A stretch of 64,000 nucleotides of DNA. It comes from Rhizobium sp. ICMP 5592. Its GTDB lineage: Bacteria > Pseudomonadota > Alphaproteobacteria > Rhizobiales > Rhizobiaceae. Below, piece after piece: positions 45,601 through 53,836 of this stretch. The stretch lies in NCBI RefSeq assembly GCF_009498525.1, contig NZ_QSNT01000007.1, positions 162,299 through 226,298 of the forward strand. Reading direction: 5' to 3'. A model generated the notes under the pieces. It had not been told where the DNA came from, did no database searches, and saw nothing but the letters and a program-made list of their open reading frames with translations. Every line of letters begins with the position of its first letter. Position 1 is the first letter of the stretch. The position numbers and the translations under genes were made by a program.

Positions 45601-48196
45601 GATGGGCGCGGGCGATGATATCGCTTGTGCGCGGGATGATGCCGTTGATGAGCGACAGCGTCGGCGCCACGAACAGGCAGAAAATTAGCAGGATCTGCCA
45701 GATGAGCGCGGCGAACGGCCCCATGAAGTACCAGCCGAGGACGGAGGCGAAGAACCATGCGATCGGCGTCAGCGAACGACGCAGATTGTCCATCATCTTC
45801 CAGCGGCCGAGGCCGGTGACACCGCGCTTCGGATTGAAGAGGTAGGGAAGGAGCTGCCAGTCGCCACGAGCCCAGCGATGCTGGCGCGAAACTTCGACTT
45901 CGTAGCGGATCGGGAAGTCTTCCACGAGCTCGCAATCGGTCACCAGCGCGCAGCGCGCCATCGAGCCTTCGAGCAGATCGTGGCTGAGAACAGCATTCTC
46001 GTCGATCTTACCCTTCAGCGATGCCTCGAAGGCGTCGACATCATAAAGGCCCTTGCCAGTGAACGTGCCTTCCTCGACCAGATCCTGATAGACGTCGGAA
46101 ACGGCGAAGACATAGGGGTCGAGACCGCGATTGACGGAGAAGACGCGCTGGAACACCGAGGCGTCCTTGCCCGTCGTCAGCGACGGGGTGACGCGCGGCT
46201 GCAAGATGCCATAGCCGCGAACGACGCGCTTGGTCTCCGGATCGAGAACCGGCCGGTTGATCGGATGATGCAGCTTGCCGACGAGCTTGGTGACCGTATC
46301 GCGCACCAGGCGCGTGTCGGAATCGAGCGTCATGACGTATTTCACGTCCTTCGGCACGGTATTGGCGCCGGGCAGGAAGGTGGTGTCGCGGTCGCCGCGC
46401 AGAAGCAGGTTCAGCTCATGCAGCTTGCCGCGCTTGCGCTCCCAGCCCATCCAGGATCCCTCAGCCGGATTGTAGAGGCGGCGGCGATGCAGGAGATAGA
46501 AACGCTGCTTGCCGTCTTCCGCGTAGCGGGCCGCGAGATTGGCGACTTCGCGACGGGCATAGTCCAGGATTTCCAGATCGCGTTCGCTCTCTTCCTCCTG
46601 GCTGTCCGGCCAGTCGCTGAGCAGCGCGTAGTAGACTTCGCCGCGCGGATTGGCGAGGTAATGAACTTCGAGATTGCGCACGAGCTCGTCGACGCTGTCG
46701 CGGTTGCCGATCAGCGTCGGCACGACGACCAGCGTACGGGCCTCTTCCGGAATGCCTTCCTTGAACTCATAGCCGACAAGGCGTGCCGGCGTCAGGTACA
46801 TGGTGACAACGAAATTGAACAGGCCCGTCGCCCCTTCGGACGCCGGCAGCGAGAACATCAGCAGCATGAGAATGGTTTCAGCCCAGCCCATGCCGGCCTG
46901 GAGCATGAAATAGCCGACGACAGCCAGTGCAAGGGCGGTCAGAGCCATCACGGGTGCCGCGATCGCCAGCCAGTTGAGCTTGCGCCACTGGCGCACGAAG
47001 CGCGCCGACAGGAAGGGGCGATAGCCGATCGCCTTTTCCAGCTTTTCGGTCTGCTGGCCCATGATGTAGTCGCCGATATTCGGCTCCTGCGGCTGCGGTT
47101 CGCCCGAAGCCTTGGCCGCTTCCGTCATCGCCATGGCAACCTGGGCGATCTCCATTTCGGTCTTCTTGGAACGGCGGGCAAGCTTTTCGATGCGGCGGCG
47201 ATAGCTGTTGCGCGAGCCGGGATCGAGCTTGGCGTAGTCGGTCTCGTCCCACAACAGCTTGTCGACCGCGCTCACCTCTTCGACCCAGACCGACCAGTCC
47301 GTATCGTCGATCAGGCGCAGGCTCTTGATGATGTTGCCCATCGTCACATTGCCGGACGACAGCCGGTTATGCTCGGCCATCATGACGCTTTCGGCGTCCG
47401 TGCCGGCATCCGCCATGCGCTTTTCCATCCAGGTGACGGCGAGACCCGAAGTGTGTGAGCCATCGCGGAGGCGATAGAGGAACTGTGTCGCGAAGGTATT
47501 GTCCGACGTATAAGGCTCGAGCGTCTTCAGGAATTCGGCGACCTTGGCGTCGTCATTGAGACGGATCAGCTCGTCGACGGCCTCGTTGGCCTTCTTGCGC
47601 GTGATGCGGCTCTGTTCGACGCGGCTGGAAATACGGCGAAGATTGTCGACCAGAATATAGCGCACCAGCGACGGAACAGCCCAGAGCTCGCCGATCTTCA
47701 GCATCTCAACGGACTGGAAGCCCTCTACCAGCGCCAGCAGGCCCTGGTTGGACACGGTGCTGTGCGTATGGGCAACATAGAGCCAGGCGAGCGCCATGGT
47801 GCGCGGCATGACCATGCCGCCGATGGTGATCGTCTGCAGCTGATCGTAGAACTTCTTCGGGAAATCACGACGGACTTCCTGAATCGCTTCTTCGATGACG
47901 TAATGGTTGTCGAGCAGCCATTCGGCCGCAGGCGTGATCGATTCGCCCGCGTCGACATCGGCATTGGCCGAACGATAGACCCGCAGGATCTCCTTCTCGT
48001 TCTCCTTGTGACGCGCAAAGAAATCGAAAGGCGCAAAGCCCGGCAGCGTCGTTTTGGCGCCGTTGCGGGCGAACGTTGCGCCGCATTCGCGTATCTGCTC
48101 GTTGGAGAAATAGGTCGCCCGGATCGAATCGTTGTGATCGATCTGCTTGGCTTCAGAATCGCGTAGCGAAACAGTGGAGAGGTTTTGAGTCGTCAT
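39686..48196 (-). CDS. ndvB: Cyclic beta-1,2-glucan synthase NdvB (ChvB)
   Basis: Very large inner-membrane synthase, 2836 residues, that initiates, elongates, phosphorylyses and cyclises beta-1,2-glucan from UDP-glucose. The N-terminal third is a glycosyltransferase with several membrane helices and a cytoplasmic domain containing YVMTLDSDTRLVRDT (metal-binding Asp) and QHRWARGDWQLLPYLFNPKRG (acceptor-site motif, near residues 700-830). The centre holds glucoamylase-like and carbohydrate-binding stretches, and the C-terminal part has the GH94 phosphorylase motif GGDWNDGMN near 2535. This order matches NdvB and ChvB, and the length is normal. The ATG at 48196 is chosen over a TTG seven codons upstream. 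It is monocistronic upstream (about 420 bases to the next gene) and followed by opgC. Confidence 0.96.
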   Translation of the reverse strand: MTTQNLSTVSLRDSEAKQIDHNDSIRATYFSNEQIRECGATFARNGAKTTLPGFAPFDFFARHKENEKEILRVYRSANADVDAGESITPAAEWLLDNHYVIEEAIQEVRRDFPKKFYDQLQTITIGGMVMPRTMALAWLYVAHTHSTVSNQGLLALVEGFQSVEMLKIGELWAVPSLVRYILVDNLRRISSRVEQSRITRKKANEAVDELIRLNDDAKVAEFLKTLEPYTSDNTFATQFLYRLRDGSHTSGLAVTWMEKRMADAGTDAESVMMAEHNRLSSGNVTMGNIIKSLRLIDDTDWSVWVEEVSAVDKLLWDETDYAKLDPGSRNSYRRRIEKLARRSKKTEMEIAQVAMAMTEAAKASGEPQPQEPNIGDYIMGQQTEKLEKAIGYRPFLSARFVRQWRKLNWLAIAAPVMALTALALAVVGYFMLQAGMGWAETILMLLMFSLPASEGATGLFNFVVTMYLTPARLVGYEFKEGIPEEARTLVVVPTLIGNRDSVDELVRNLEVHYLANPRGEVYYALLSDWPDSQEEESERDLEILDYARREVANLAARYAEDGKQRFYLLHRRRLYNPAEGSWMGWERKRGKLHELNLLLRGDRDTTFLPGANTVPKDVKYVMTLDSDTRLVRDTVTKLVGKLHHPINRPVLDPETKRVVRGYGILQPRVTPSLTTGKDASVFQRVFSVNRGLDPYVFAVSDVYQDLVEEGTFTGKGLYDVDAFEASLKGKIDENAVLSHDLLEGSMARCALVTDCELVEDFPIRYEVEVSRQHRWARGDWQLLPYLFNPKRGVTGLGRWKMMDNLRRSLTPIAWFFASVLGWYFMGPFAALIWQILLIFCLFVAPTLSLINGIIPRTSDIIARAHLYTVWTDIRAANAQVALRIVFIADSACVMADAIGRSLYRAFVSRKLMLQWRTAASAQAAAQTTILGHYRVMWHAPVLALLALAFASLSGDNAFLVGIPFALLWVLSPAIAWYVSQSAETEDKLEVPESVSSELRKIARRTWRYFDTFVVEQQNHLPPDNVQQTPHPVVASRTSPTNIGVYLLSIISARHFGWISFEETIDRMEKTMATVEKLEKFRGHLCNWYHTDTLKPMGARYVSAVDSGNFAGHLLAVSSACRIWAEAPSAHMQGNLDGIGDVAGILGEILAELPDDRKTVRPLRHRLEERILGFQNALAAVKREHEFASIRIINLSVLAHDIQKLAANLDHEVKSPQSGEVLTWSQSLVKVCEGHIADSVFDLANVDALRQRLAKLRDRMRETAFGMEFAFLYRPERRLLSIGFRVETNELDAACYDLLASEARLTSLFAIAKGDLPTEHWYRLGRQVVPVGSRGALVSWSGSMFEYLMPPLVMQERQGGILNQTNNLIVQEQMNYAKRLGAGIPWGISEAAFNARDHQMQYQYTNFGVPSLGLKRGLGQNAVIAPYASILASQYRPEAALENLQKLRKVGALGIYGFHDAVDFTPTRVPEGKKCAVVFNYYAHHHGMSIAAIANVAFNGRLRELFHADPVIEAAELLLQEKAPRDIPVMAAKHESDQPANIQEDMLRPEIRKIADPATQDRELAFLSNGHYSVMLTATGAGYSRWNGLSVSRWRPDPTEDRWGTFIFLRDTASGQWWSATAEPRSIEGEKVKVAFSDEKAEYSKTIGDLTSEVECIVATENDAEGRRVTLLNMGSEDRFIEVTSYLEPAIASDDVDSGHPVFARMFVRTEVGSSGDVLRAERNKREYNEPDMAIAHLVVDNAGSERPTEFETDRRKFLGRGRTLAEAAAFDPGATLSGTQGFTMDACLSLRRVVRVPAGKKVSVIFWTIAAPNREEVDKAVDRYRNPDAFAAELTQAWTRTQMQMRHVGVSSQQAAAFQKLARYLVYPDMHLRADSATVLAGLHSQSALWPVTISGDFPIFTLRINDEIDIEIAKEALSAGEYLRSRGIAADLVILNECAAEHAQAMQHQLDALADHIRHNQGDGLRQHIFAVRKDLIENETYQQILAASRVVFHARNGKLVDQIARAATLFASAPQGDEAPIDRRAVALAPQESVFAATELGAQADLDFWNGYGGFAENGREYVVRLAGGQSTPHPWINVITNERFGFHVPAEGGGFTWSHNSRDYQLTPWTNDMVINRPGEALYVTDLDSNAVMTPYAGLSRNPKVQFEARHGLGYSVFSSEENGIALELTQTVDRERPVKVFRLRVSNKGKGTRRLRLYNYAEWVLGINPHKTKPFILSSLDEETGALFANNPYSIDYSKRVAFMAASEAHSSFSASRREFIGRHGTVQMPEVVVSGAVLSNSTDLDGDPCAALAFDLTIGAGEEKDICFYMGDTASLEEARTLVSEIRKADFEAVLSATRGFWDGFTGRLQISTPDKAMNNMINAWLPYQSLGCRIMARTAFYQASGAFGFRDQLQDTLAFLMHAPELARKQIVNAAQRQFREGDVQHWWLPGSGAGVRTHISDDVVWLAYAIDQYCTVTGDKSLLDEELAFVEGAALMPGTHDAFYQPTVSQDKVSVYEHAALALDLAIKRKGGNGLPLILGGDWNDGMNRVGIQGRGESVWLGWFLAGTLTAFLPYAEARGDKERVERWTKHLPELRKSLETAGWDGNHYRRGYFDDGSPLGSSENFECQIDSIAQSWNILSGEGDPKRGETAMNAVLEKLVDDDNKMIRLFTPPFSKSARDPGYIKSYPPGVRENGGQYTHAATWVVMALAEMNRGDDAWHCFEMLNPVNHALDRDQADTYRVEPYVIAADVYGEGQLTGRGGWTWYTGSAGWFYRVAIEGLLGIRVKNGRLYVKPALPSTWDGFAADLDLPSGKYRISVSKAPDASGYSVTVNDRALANPEEGYPIEQ

Positions 48197-48615
48197 GGAT
48201 TCGGGTTCTGGGTCCAAACAGAGTGATAGGCATTATCGCCTTCGATGTCTTTGTCCTGCCCGTCACAACCATTCACACATTTGGACCCTTTTGCTTCGCT
48301 TCCCGGCGCGCGAAGGGGGTGAATTCGAGGTGGCGGCTTAGAACAAACGATTCAGGCGAAGATTTTCATGGGGTCTTCTTCGGAGTTATGGCGATTTTAT
48401 GCCACCATTCGAAACAGGCTTCCCATGAAACTTGAGACGCGGCCGGATGGTTCCGACAACAGTCCCGGCGTCAAAAACAATCGATCAGAGTCACGAGGCA
48501 TTCTCCTTGGGCTGACTTCTTGCAATCAGGAAGCAGGGTATTTCAGACTGAGCCCTCCATATCCCGCGGAAGATGAACTTAAACTGAACTCCCTCAAAAG
48601 ATTCGCAAATTCGTC
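48197..48615. other. Intergenic region upstream of ndvB
   Basis: About 420 bases with no plausible gene. It must hold the ndvB promoter on the minus strand. I saw no EcfG-type site with correct spacing and no clear operator or hairpin. Confidence 0.4.
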
Positions 48616-49299
48616 TCAAGTGCCGCTTTTCTCCGGATAGGAAATAATCGACAGGAAACGGATCGGCAGGCTGACCAGCACTTCCGGGCCGTGCGGCGCA
48701 TCGGCGTCGAAGAATAGGCTGTCGCCGGGCAGCATGGCATAGAGCTTGTCGGCGTGGCGATATTTGACCTCGCCTTCCAACATATAGATCAATTCCAGCC
48801 CCGCGTGCTGAAACGCCGGAAAAACATCCGAATCGGCCGTCAGGGTAATGAGGTAGGGCTCGACCTGCAGACCGTTCGACCCGTTGCCGATATGGCCGAG
48901 CAGATTGTACTGGTGACCTGCGCGCGTGCCCCGCCGCTCCATCTCCAGACCCTCGCCGGCCTTGACGAAGACCGCATTGCGCTTCTCTTCAAATCGCCGG
49001 AAGAATGCGGTGACGGGCACGCCGAGCGCCCGCGCCAGGGACTGCAGCGTAGTTAGCGACGGCGAAGTGTTGCCGTTTTCGATCTTGGAGAGCATGCCGA
49101 GCGATATGCCCGTGGCCGAGGCGAGATCGGCGCCAGTGATGCCGAGCTTCTTGCGATAGGCGCGAACCTCATGGCCGATCGCCATTTCGAGGTTGTTCTC
49201 CTTCGCGTCGCGCAGGGCGTGCGGATCCTGCTTCAGAATTGCCTTCGCATCGTGAGTACCACTCCGCCTGCTGCCGCGCGCAGCCTCCACCTTGGTCAT
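48616..49299 (-). CDS. XRE-family regulator with C-terminal cupin
   Basis: A 227-residue one-component regulator. After a charged 40-residue N-terminal extension comes a Cro/CI-type helix-turn-helix (VRAYRKKLGITGADLASATG, LGMLSKIENGNTSPSLTTLQ near residues 46-85), a linker and a cupin domain (HAGLELIYMLEGEVKYRH, LPGDSLFFDADAPHGPE) that would bind a small ligand or metal. This is the PuuR/SutR layout. GGAGG lies too close to the first ATG to be ideal; an in-frame ATG at 49185 (MAIGHEVRAYRKK) is a reasonable alternative start. The regulon is unknown; no polyamine gene is adjacent. Confidence 0.82.
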   Translation of the reverse strand: MTKVEAARGSRRSGTHDAKAILKQDPHALRDAKENNLEMAIGHEVRAYRKKLGITGADLASATGISLGMLSKIENGNTSPSLTTLQSLARALGVPVTAFFRRFEEKRNAVFVKAGEGLEMERRGTRAGHQYNLLGHIGNGSNGLQVEPYLITLTADSDVFPAFQHAGLELIYMLEGEVKYRHADKLYAMLPGDSLFFDADAPHGPEVLVSLPIRFLSIISYPEKSGT

Positions 49300-49586
49300 G
49301 CCTCCGCCCCAATCTATTTTTGTATTTTGGCGGAGCTTACTGTTTTAACGAAGCGCATTCCATTGGGCGGGGCAAAATTTCTTTGTCCGGCAAAGTTCCG
49401 GTCATGTACGGGAAAAAGAATTGCCGTGGGAAAGGATTTAATCTGAAAGAAGGCAGATCAAACCGCCGGTCATAGCCGGCCAGACCCGAGCCTCGACGCG
49501 ATGAAATACTGTCATCCCTGGGGACAAGCGAGAGAAGAACGCTTCAGCACGACCGGCAAAACCCGGTCGCATCCCCTCGACAGAAA

Positions 49587-49745
49587 TCAGACCACAATGC
49601 CGCAAACGATGGCGGCGACGAAGATGAACGCGGCGGAACACAGCGCAACATTGATCGCGGTGTGGATCTTGTGTCGCGTCGCAGCAGCACGCTTCGAAGC
49701 ATCGAACCGGTTCACATGCGTATTCGACATACCCAAATTCGCCAT
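49587..49745 (-). CDS. Small single-pass membrane protein
   Basis: A 52-residue product with a polar N-terminus (MANLGMSNTHVNRFDASKRA) and a hydrophobic C-terminal helix (INVALCSAAFIFVAAIVCGI, residues about 32-51). GGAGG lies six bases ahead of the ATG, which strongly supports translation. I do not recognise the family, though small tail-anchored proteins of this kind are common in Rhizobium. A GC-rich inverted repeat at about 49550-49570 (CGACCGG / CCGGTCG) follows and may end the transcript. Confidence 0.6.
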   Translation of the reverse strand: MANLGMSNTHVNRFDASKRAAATRHKIHTAINVALCSAAFIFVAAIVCGIVV

Positions 49746-49908
49746 GTGTTGCCTCCGTTGATTTTTTATTGTCGCAGGGACGAGCCCATGCCTGACATTT
49801 ATATAGTCTCTATCAATTAGGTAGAGATAATTTTCCGTCCAGAGGGCCGCGAGGGAAAAAATAAACCACTGGGTTCAGGTGGGGTTCGATAATCGGCGGA
49901 GCAGAAGC

Positions 49909-50097
49909 TCAGCAGAGAATGCGGCGAGCCCAGATCAAGGTGCGCTCAACGGCGCTTGTTTCAGATGCCGGCGTCTCTGTTTGACCGATCAGATGACGGT
50001 TCTTTTCTTCCGGCAGAGTGGCGGTCAACACGTCCTCTTCCTTCGCCGGCATCGGCGGATGAAGATAGCCCATGGTCATGCCACCCATGAAAAACAT
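49909..50097 (-). CDS. Small hypothetical protein
   Basis: A 62-residue product beginning MFFMGGMTMGYLHPPMPAKE and otherwise polar with no membrane helix. GGAGG lies five bases ahead of the ATG at 50097; the frame can also start at GTG four codons earlier. Support is the ribosome-binding site and isolation in a 500-base interval. I see no known domain, and it could be non-coding. Confidence 0.4.
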   Translation of the reverse strand: MFFMGGMTMGYLHPPMPAKEEDVLTATLPEEKNRHLIGQTETPASETSAVERTLIWARRILC

Positions 50098-50248
50098 GCC
50101 TGCCTCCACTCGTGTACGACCCGGTGAGGATCACGAAAGTTAACCGTCATTAATAACATCATGACAGAAATGCGGCAGGTGTCAATAGTCTATACGATTG
50201 GTCGTCTTTTGAACGGATATCGCCTAAAGACGTAATGATATTATATGC

Positions 50249-50998
50249 TTAGTCGCGAACAAATCCCTTGCTCGCGACCATCAGATTGCGCGTATAGTCT
50301 TCTTCAACCTTGCCGGCCGCCAGGTCTTTCGCGCTCAGCCGCTCGACGATGGCGCCGTTCTGCATGACCACGAGGCGCTCGCACATATGGGTGACGACGC
50401 CGAGATCGTGGCTGACCATGACGAATGTCAGGTGGCGATCCCTGCGCACCTGCTCCAGCAGATTGAGCACTTCGGCCTGCACGGAGGCATCGAGCGCCGA
50501 GGTCGGCTCGTCGAGCAACAGGATGGACGGCTCGACGATCAGGGCGCGAGCGATCGCCACACGCTGGCGCTGGCCGCCGGAAAGCTGATGCGGATAGCGA
50601 AACCGGAAACCGGTGCCGAGACCGACTTCGTCGAGCGCGCGCGCAATGCGTGTCTCGCTGTCGCCGATGCCGTGGATCGCCAGAGGCTCCAGCAACAACC
50701 GGTCGATGGTCTGGCGCGGATGCAACGAGCCGTAGGGGTCCTGAAACACCATCTGGACTTGGCGATAGAACGCCTTGGTGCGCTTCGAGCCCTTCAGCGT
50801 CTCGCCATCAATGCGGATCGTGCCACCGCTGACCGGCGCAAGACCGGCGACAGCCCGCAGCAGGGTGGACTTGCCGGAACCGGATTCGCCGACGAGGCCG
50901 AAGGATTCGCCTCGATTCACATCGATGCTCACCGCATCCAAGGCATAATAACCATCATAGACGACGCTGAGACCGTCAACCGCAAGCGCCGCCGTCAT
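50249..50998 (-). CDS. Dipeptide/oligopeptide ABC transporter ATP-binding protein (DppF-like)
   Basis: Second ATPase of the peptide importer, 249 residues. Walker A GESGSGKST is near residue 35, the Q-loop VFQDPYGSLHPRQ near 86 with the oligopeptide-type PYGSLHP, signature LSGGQRQR near 139, Walker B ILLLDEP near 160 and the switch His in SHD near 195. It lacks the long Cys-rich C-terminal Fe-S tail of some DppF proteins. Its ATG overlaps the stop of the upstream ATPase gene (ATGA), and it ends the operon. Confidence 0.9.
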   Translation of the reverse strand: MTAALAVDGLSVVYDGYYALDAVSIDVNRGESFGLVGESGSGKSTLLRAVAGLAPVSGGTIRIDGETLKGSKRTKAFYRQVQMVFQDPYGSLHPRQTIDRLLLEPLAIHGIGDSETRIARALDEVGLGTGFRFRYPHQLSGGQRQRVAIARALIVEPSILLLDEPTSALDASVQAEVLNLLEQVRRDRHLTFVMVSHDLGVVTHMCERLVVMQNGAIVERLSAKDLAAGKVEEDYTRNLMVASKGFVRD

Positions 50999-51828
50999 GC
51001 CGCCCACTCCGGCTTGCGGTCGAGAACCGGCAGCGGATGGCGGTTTTCACCGATCACAGGCATGCAGTTCAACAGGCCTCGCGTATAGGGATGCTGCGCA
51101 TTGTTGAGTTCGGAGGCCTTGAGTTCCTCGACGATCTTGCCGGCATACATGACAATCACCCGGTCACAGAAGGAGGAGACCAGCCGCAGATCGTGCGACA
51201 CGAAAATCAACCCCATGCCGCGCTCCGACACCAGCTTATCCATGATCCGGAGCACATCAAGCTGCACGGTGACATCAAGCGCCGAGGTCGGCTCGTCTGC
51301 GATCAACAGTTCCGGCCCGGCGATCAGCATCATCGCGATCATCACGCGCTGGCCCATGCCGCCCGATACCTCGTGCGGATGCAGGTCGTAGACGCGCTTG
51401 GGATCACGGATCTGCACGGCCTCCAGCATGGCCAGGACACGGTCGCGCGCTTCTCCCCGGCCGACCTTTTCATGCGTGCGCAACGTCTCGGTGATTTGCT
51501 TGCCGATGGGCATCACCGGATCCAGCGAATATTTCGGATCCTGCAGCACCATGGCGATGCGCTTGCCGCGCAGGGACCGGCGCTCCTTGGCCGAGATCGA
51601 CAAAAGATCGATGCCGTTGAAATTCAGCCGGTCGGCGCTGACAAGAGCGTGCGGCGGCGTCAGCCCCATGATGGCGCGGCCGGTCTGCGATTTGCCGGAA
51701 CCGCTCTCTCCGACGATGCCGAGCCGCTCGCGGCCGAGCGTGAAGGACACCCCGCGCACCGCCTCGATGACGCCGGTGCGGGTGGGATAACGAACTCTAA
51801 GGTTTTCGACCGTCAGCATCGTCGTCAT
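50995..51828 (-). CDS. Dipeptide/oligopeptide ABC transporter ATP-binding protein (DppD-like)
   Basis: First ATPase of the importer, 277 residues. Walker A GESGSGKSQ is near residue 39 with Gln instead of the usual Ser/Thr at the last position; the Q-loop VLQDPKYSLDPVM near 94, signature VSGGMGQR near 150 with the common Met substitution, Walker B LLIADEP near 172 and SHD near 207 follow. The C-terminal extension after HPYTRGLLNCMP carries the peptide-transporter signature. The stop overlaps the next gene (ATGA), and its own start overlaps the permease stop. Confidence 0.9.
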   Translation of the reverse strand: MTTMLTVENLRVRYPTRTGVIEAVRGVSFTLGRERLGIVGESGSGKSQTGRAIMGLTPPHALVSADRLNFNGIDLLSISAKERRSLRGKRIAMVLQDPKYSLDPVMPIGKQITETLRTHEKVGRGEARDRVLAMLEAVQIRDPKRVYDLHPHEVSGGMGQRVMIAMMLIAGPELLIADEPTSALDVTVQLDVLRIMDKLVSERGMGLIFVSHDLRLVSSFCDRVIVMYAGKIVEELKASELNNAQHPYTRGLLNCMPVIGENRHPLPVLDRKPEWAA

Positions 51829-52751
51829 TGGCCGCTCTCCTTGGGATCGAGCGCATCACGCAGGCCGTCGCCGAGCAGGTTGAAGCCGAGGCTGACGATC
51901 AAGATGGCGATGCCTGGCATGGCAGCCACCCACCATTGGTCGAGATAATATTTGAAGCCGCTGGCGATCATCACGCCCCATTCCGGCAGCGGCGGTTGCG
52001 CGCCGAGGCCGAGAAAGCCGAGACCGGCGGCCGTCAGGATGACGCCGGCCATGTCGAGCGTGACGCGCACGATCAACGAGGAAATACAAAGCGGCATGAC
52101 ATGGCGGAAGATGATGCGCAGCGGCGAGGCACCCATCAACTGCACGGCGGCAATATAGTCAGAGCGCCGCACGGTCATCGTCTCTGCCCGCGCCAGACGC
52201 GCATAGGGCGGCCAGGAGGTAATAGCGATGGCGATGATAGCGTTTTCGATGCCCGCCCCGAGCGCGCCGGCAAAGGCGAGCGCCAGCACCAGCTTCGGAA
52301 ACGCAAGGAAGATATCGGTGATCCGCATCAGCACGGTATCGACCCAGCCACCGAGATAGCCGGAGACCATGCCGATGATCAGCCCGATCGGCGCGGAGAT
52401 GATCGCGACCAGCACGACGATATAGAGCGTCCATCGCGACCCGTAGATCAGGCGGGAGAGGATGTCGCGGCCAAGGTCATCGGTGCCAAGCAGATAGCTC
52501 CCGGTGCCCGGTGGCTTCAGGTAGGCGTTGGTGAGATCTCCGATGACGGGCGAATGCGGGGCGATGACATCGGCAAGGGCGGCGATCAGCACCAGCGCAA
52601 GGATGATCAGCAATCCGACAACAGCCAGGCGATTGGCGGAGAATTGCCGCCAGGTGACATAGGCACGCCCGAGTCTCGCCTGCCGACGCGACTGTGGCCG
52701 ATCTGACAGCAGCCAGTCACGCCAGCTAATTTGCGTGGTCCCAGCCGTCAT
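51825..52751 (-). CDS. Dipeptide/oligopeptide ABC transporter permease (DppC-like)
   Basis: A 308-residue permease with an N-terminal cytoplasmic extension, a first helix near residues 40-62 and five more helices. The EAA-type loop is YIAAVQLMGASPLRIIFRHVMP near 200. The DDLGRDILSRLIYGSR stretch near 95 is typical of DppC/OppC. Its start overlaps the stop of the upstream permease gene by four bases. It forms the pore with the DppB-like protein. Confidence 0.9.
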   Translation of the reverse strand: MTAGTTQISWRDWLLSDRPQSRRQARLGRAYVTWRQFSANRLAVVGLLIILALVLIAALADVIAPHSPVIGDLTNAYLKPPGTGSYLLGTDDLGRDILSRLIYGSRWTLYIVVLVAIISAPIGLIIGMVSGYLGGWVDTVLMRITDIFLAFPKLVLALAFAGALGAGIENAIIAIAITSWPPYARLARAETMTVRRSDYIAAVQLMGASPLRIIFRHVMPLCISSLIVRVTLDMAGVILTAAGLGFLGLGAQPPLPEWGVMIASGFKYYLDQWWVAAMPGIAILIVSLGFNLLGDGLRDALDPKESGQ

Positions 52752-53815
52752 TTACGTCGCGTCCTTGGATCGAGGGTCCGATAAAGCAGATCGGAAAGCA
52801 GGTTGATGCCGATGAACACCGTGCCGATGACGATGGTGCCGCCGAGCACGGCGTTCATGTCGGCATTGCGCAGCGAGCTGGTGATATAGAAGCCGATGCC
52901 CGGCCAGGAGAAGACGATCTCCGTCAGCACCGATCCCTCCAGCAACGATGCATAGGAAAGCGCGATCACCGTGATCAGCGGTACCATGGCGCTGCGCAGC
53001 GCATGCCCCCAGATCACCCGCGTCTCGGAAAGACCCTTGGCGCGGGCAGCGACGATATATTCCTGCCCCAGCTCATTCAGCATGAAGCTGCGCGTCATGC
53101 GGCTGATATAGGCAAGGGAGAAATAGCCAAGTAGCGAAGCCGGCAGGATGATATGGCGGAACACGTCCCAGAAGACGTCCCATTGCCCCTGCATGGCGCT
53201 GTCGAGCAGGAAGAAGCCGGTGACCGGCGTGAAGGTATATTCGTAGGCAATGTCGATGCGGCCGGGATAGGCCACCCAGCGCAGTTGCGCATAAAAGATG
53301 ACGAGCGCTACCATCGCCAGCCAGAAGACCGGCAGCGAATAGCCGACAAGGCCGATGACGCGGACAATCTGGTCGATAAGACTGTTGCGGCGCACGGCGG
53401 CAAGCACGCCGAAGGGAACGCCGATAACTGCACCGATGATCGTGCCGACGGTCGCAAGCTCCATGGTGGCCGGAAAGACGCGTCGGATGTCGTCCATCAC
53501 TGGATTGGTGGTCAGCACCGACGTGCCGAAGTCGCCAGTGAGCGCGCTCACCAGATAGAAGTAGAACTGCTGATAGAGCGGCTGATCGAGATGCATTTCG
53601 CGGCGCAGGCGTTCGATCACCTGCGCAGGCGCATGGTCGCCGGCAATCGCCAACGCCGGATCGATCGGGATCACCCGTCCGATGAAGAAGGTGACGGCCA
53701 GAAGGCCGAGATAGGTCGTGACGGCGACGACCAGGAAGCGCAAGACGCCCATTAGAATGGGCGCGGTACGGCCCTTCTTGGGCCGCACCTCCATTTTCCG
53801 TTCGACGGTGCTCAA
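52748..53815 (-). CDS. Dipeptide/oligopeptide ABC transporter permease (DppB-like)
   Basis: A 355-residue permease with a basic N-terminal tail, a first helix near residues 24-48, a large periplasmic loop containing DQPLYQQFYFYLVSALTGDFG near 90-110 and a C-terminal bundle with the EAA loop YIVAARAKGLSETRVIWGHALR near 240. This is the DppB/OppB layout. A 21-base gap separates it from the binding-protein gene upstream, and its stop overlaps the next permease. Confidence 0.9.
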   Translation of the reverse strand: MSTVERKMEVRPKKGRTAPILMGVLRFLVVAVTTYLGLLAVTFFIGRVIPIDPALAIAGDHAPAQVIERLRREMHLDQPLYQQFYFYLVSALTGDFGTSVLTTNPVMDDIRRVFPATMELATVGTIIGAVIGVPFGVLAAVRRNSLIDQIVRVIGLVGYSLPVFWLAMVALVIFYAQLRWVAYPGRIDIAYEYTFTPVTGFFLLDSAMQGQWDVFWDVFRHIILPASLLGYFSLAYISRMTRSFMLNELGQEYIVAARAKGLSETRVIWGHALRSAMVPLITVIALSYASLLEGSVLTEIVFSWPGIGFYITSSLRNADMNAVLGGTIVIGTVFIGINLLSDLLYRTLDPRTRRK

Positions 53816-53836
53816 AGAACTAATCCTGCCGGATTA

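Noticed and set aside
48368..48640. 90-codon open frame upstream of ndvB
   Set aside because: Weak composition and no ribosome-binding site, and it runs into the regulator gene on the other strand.
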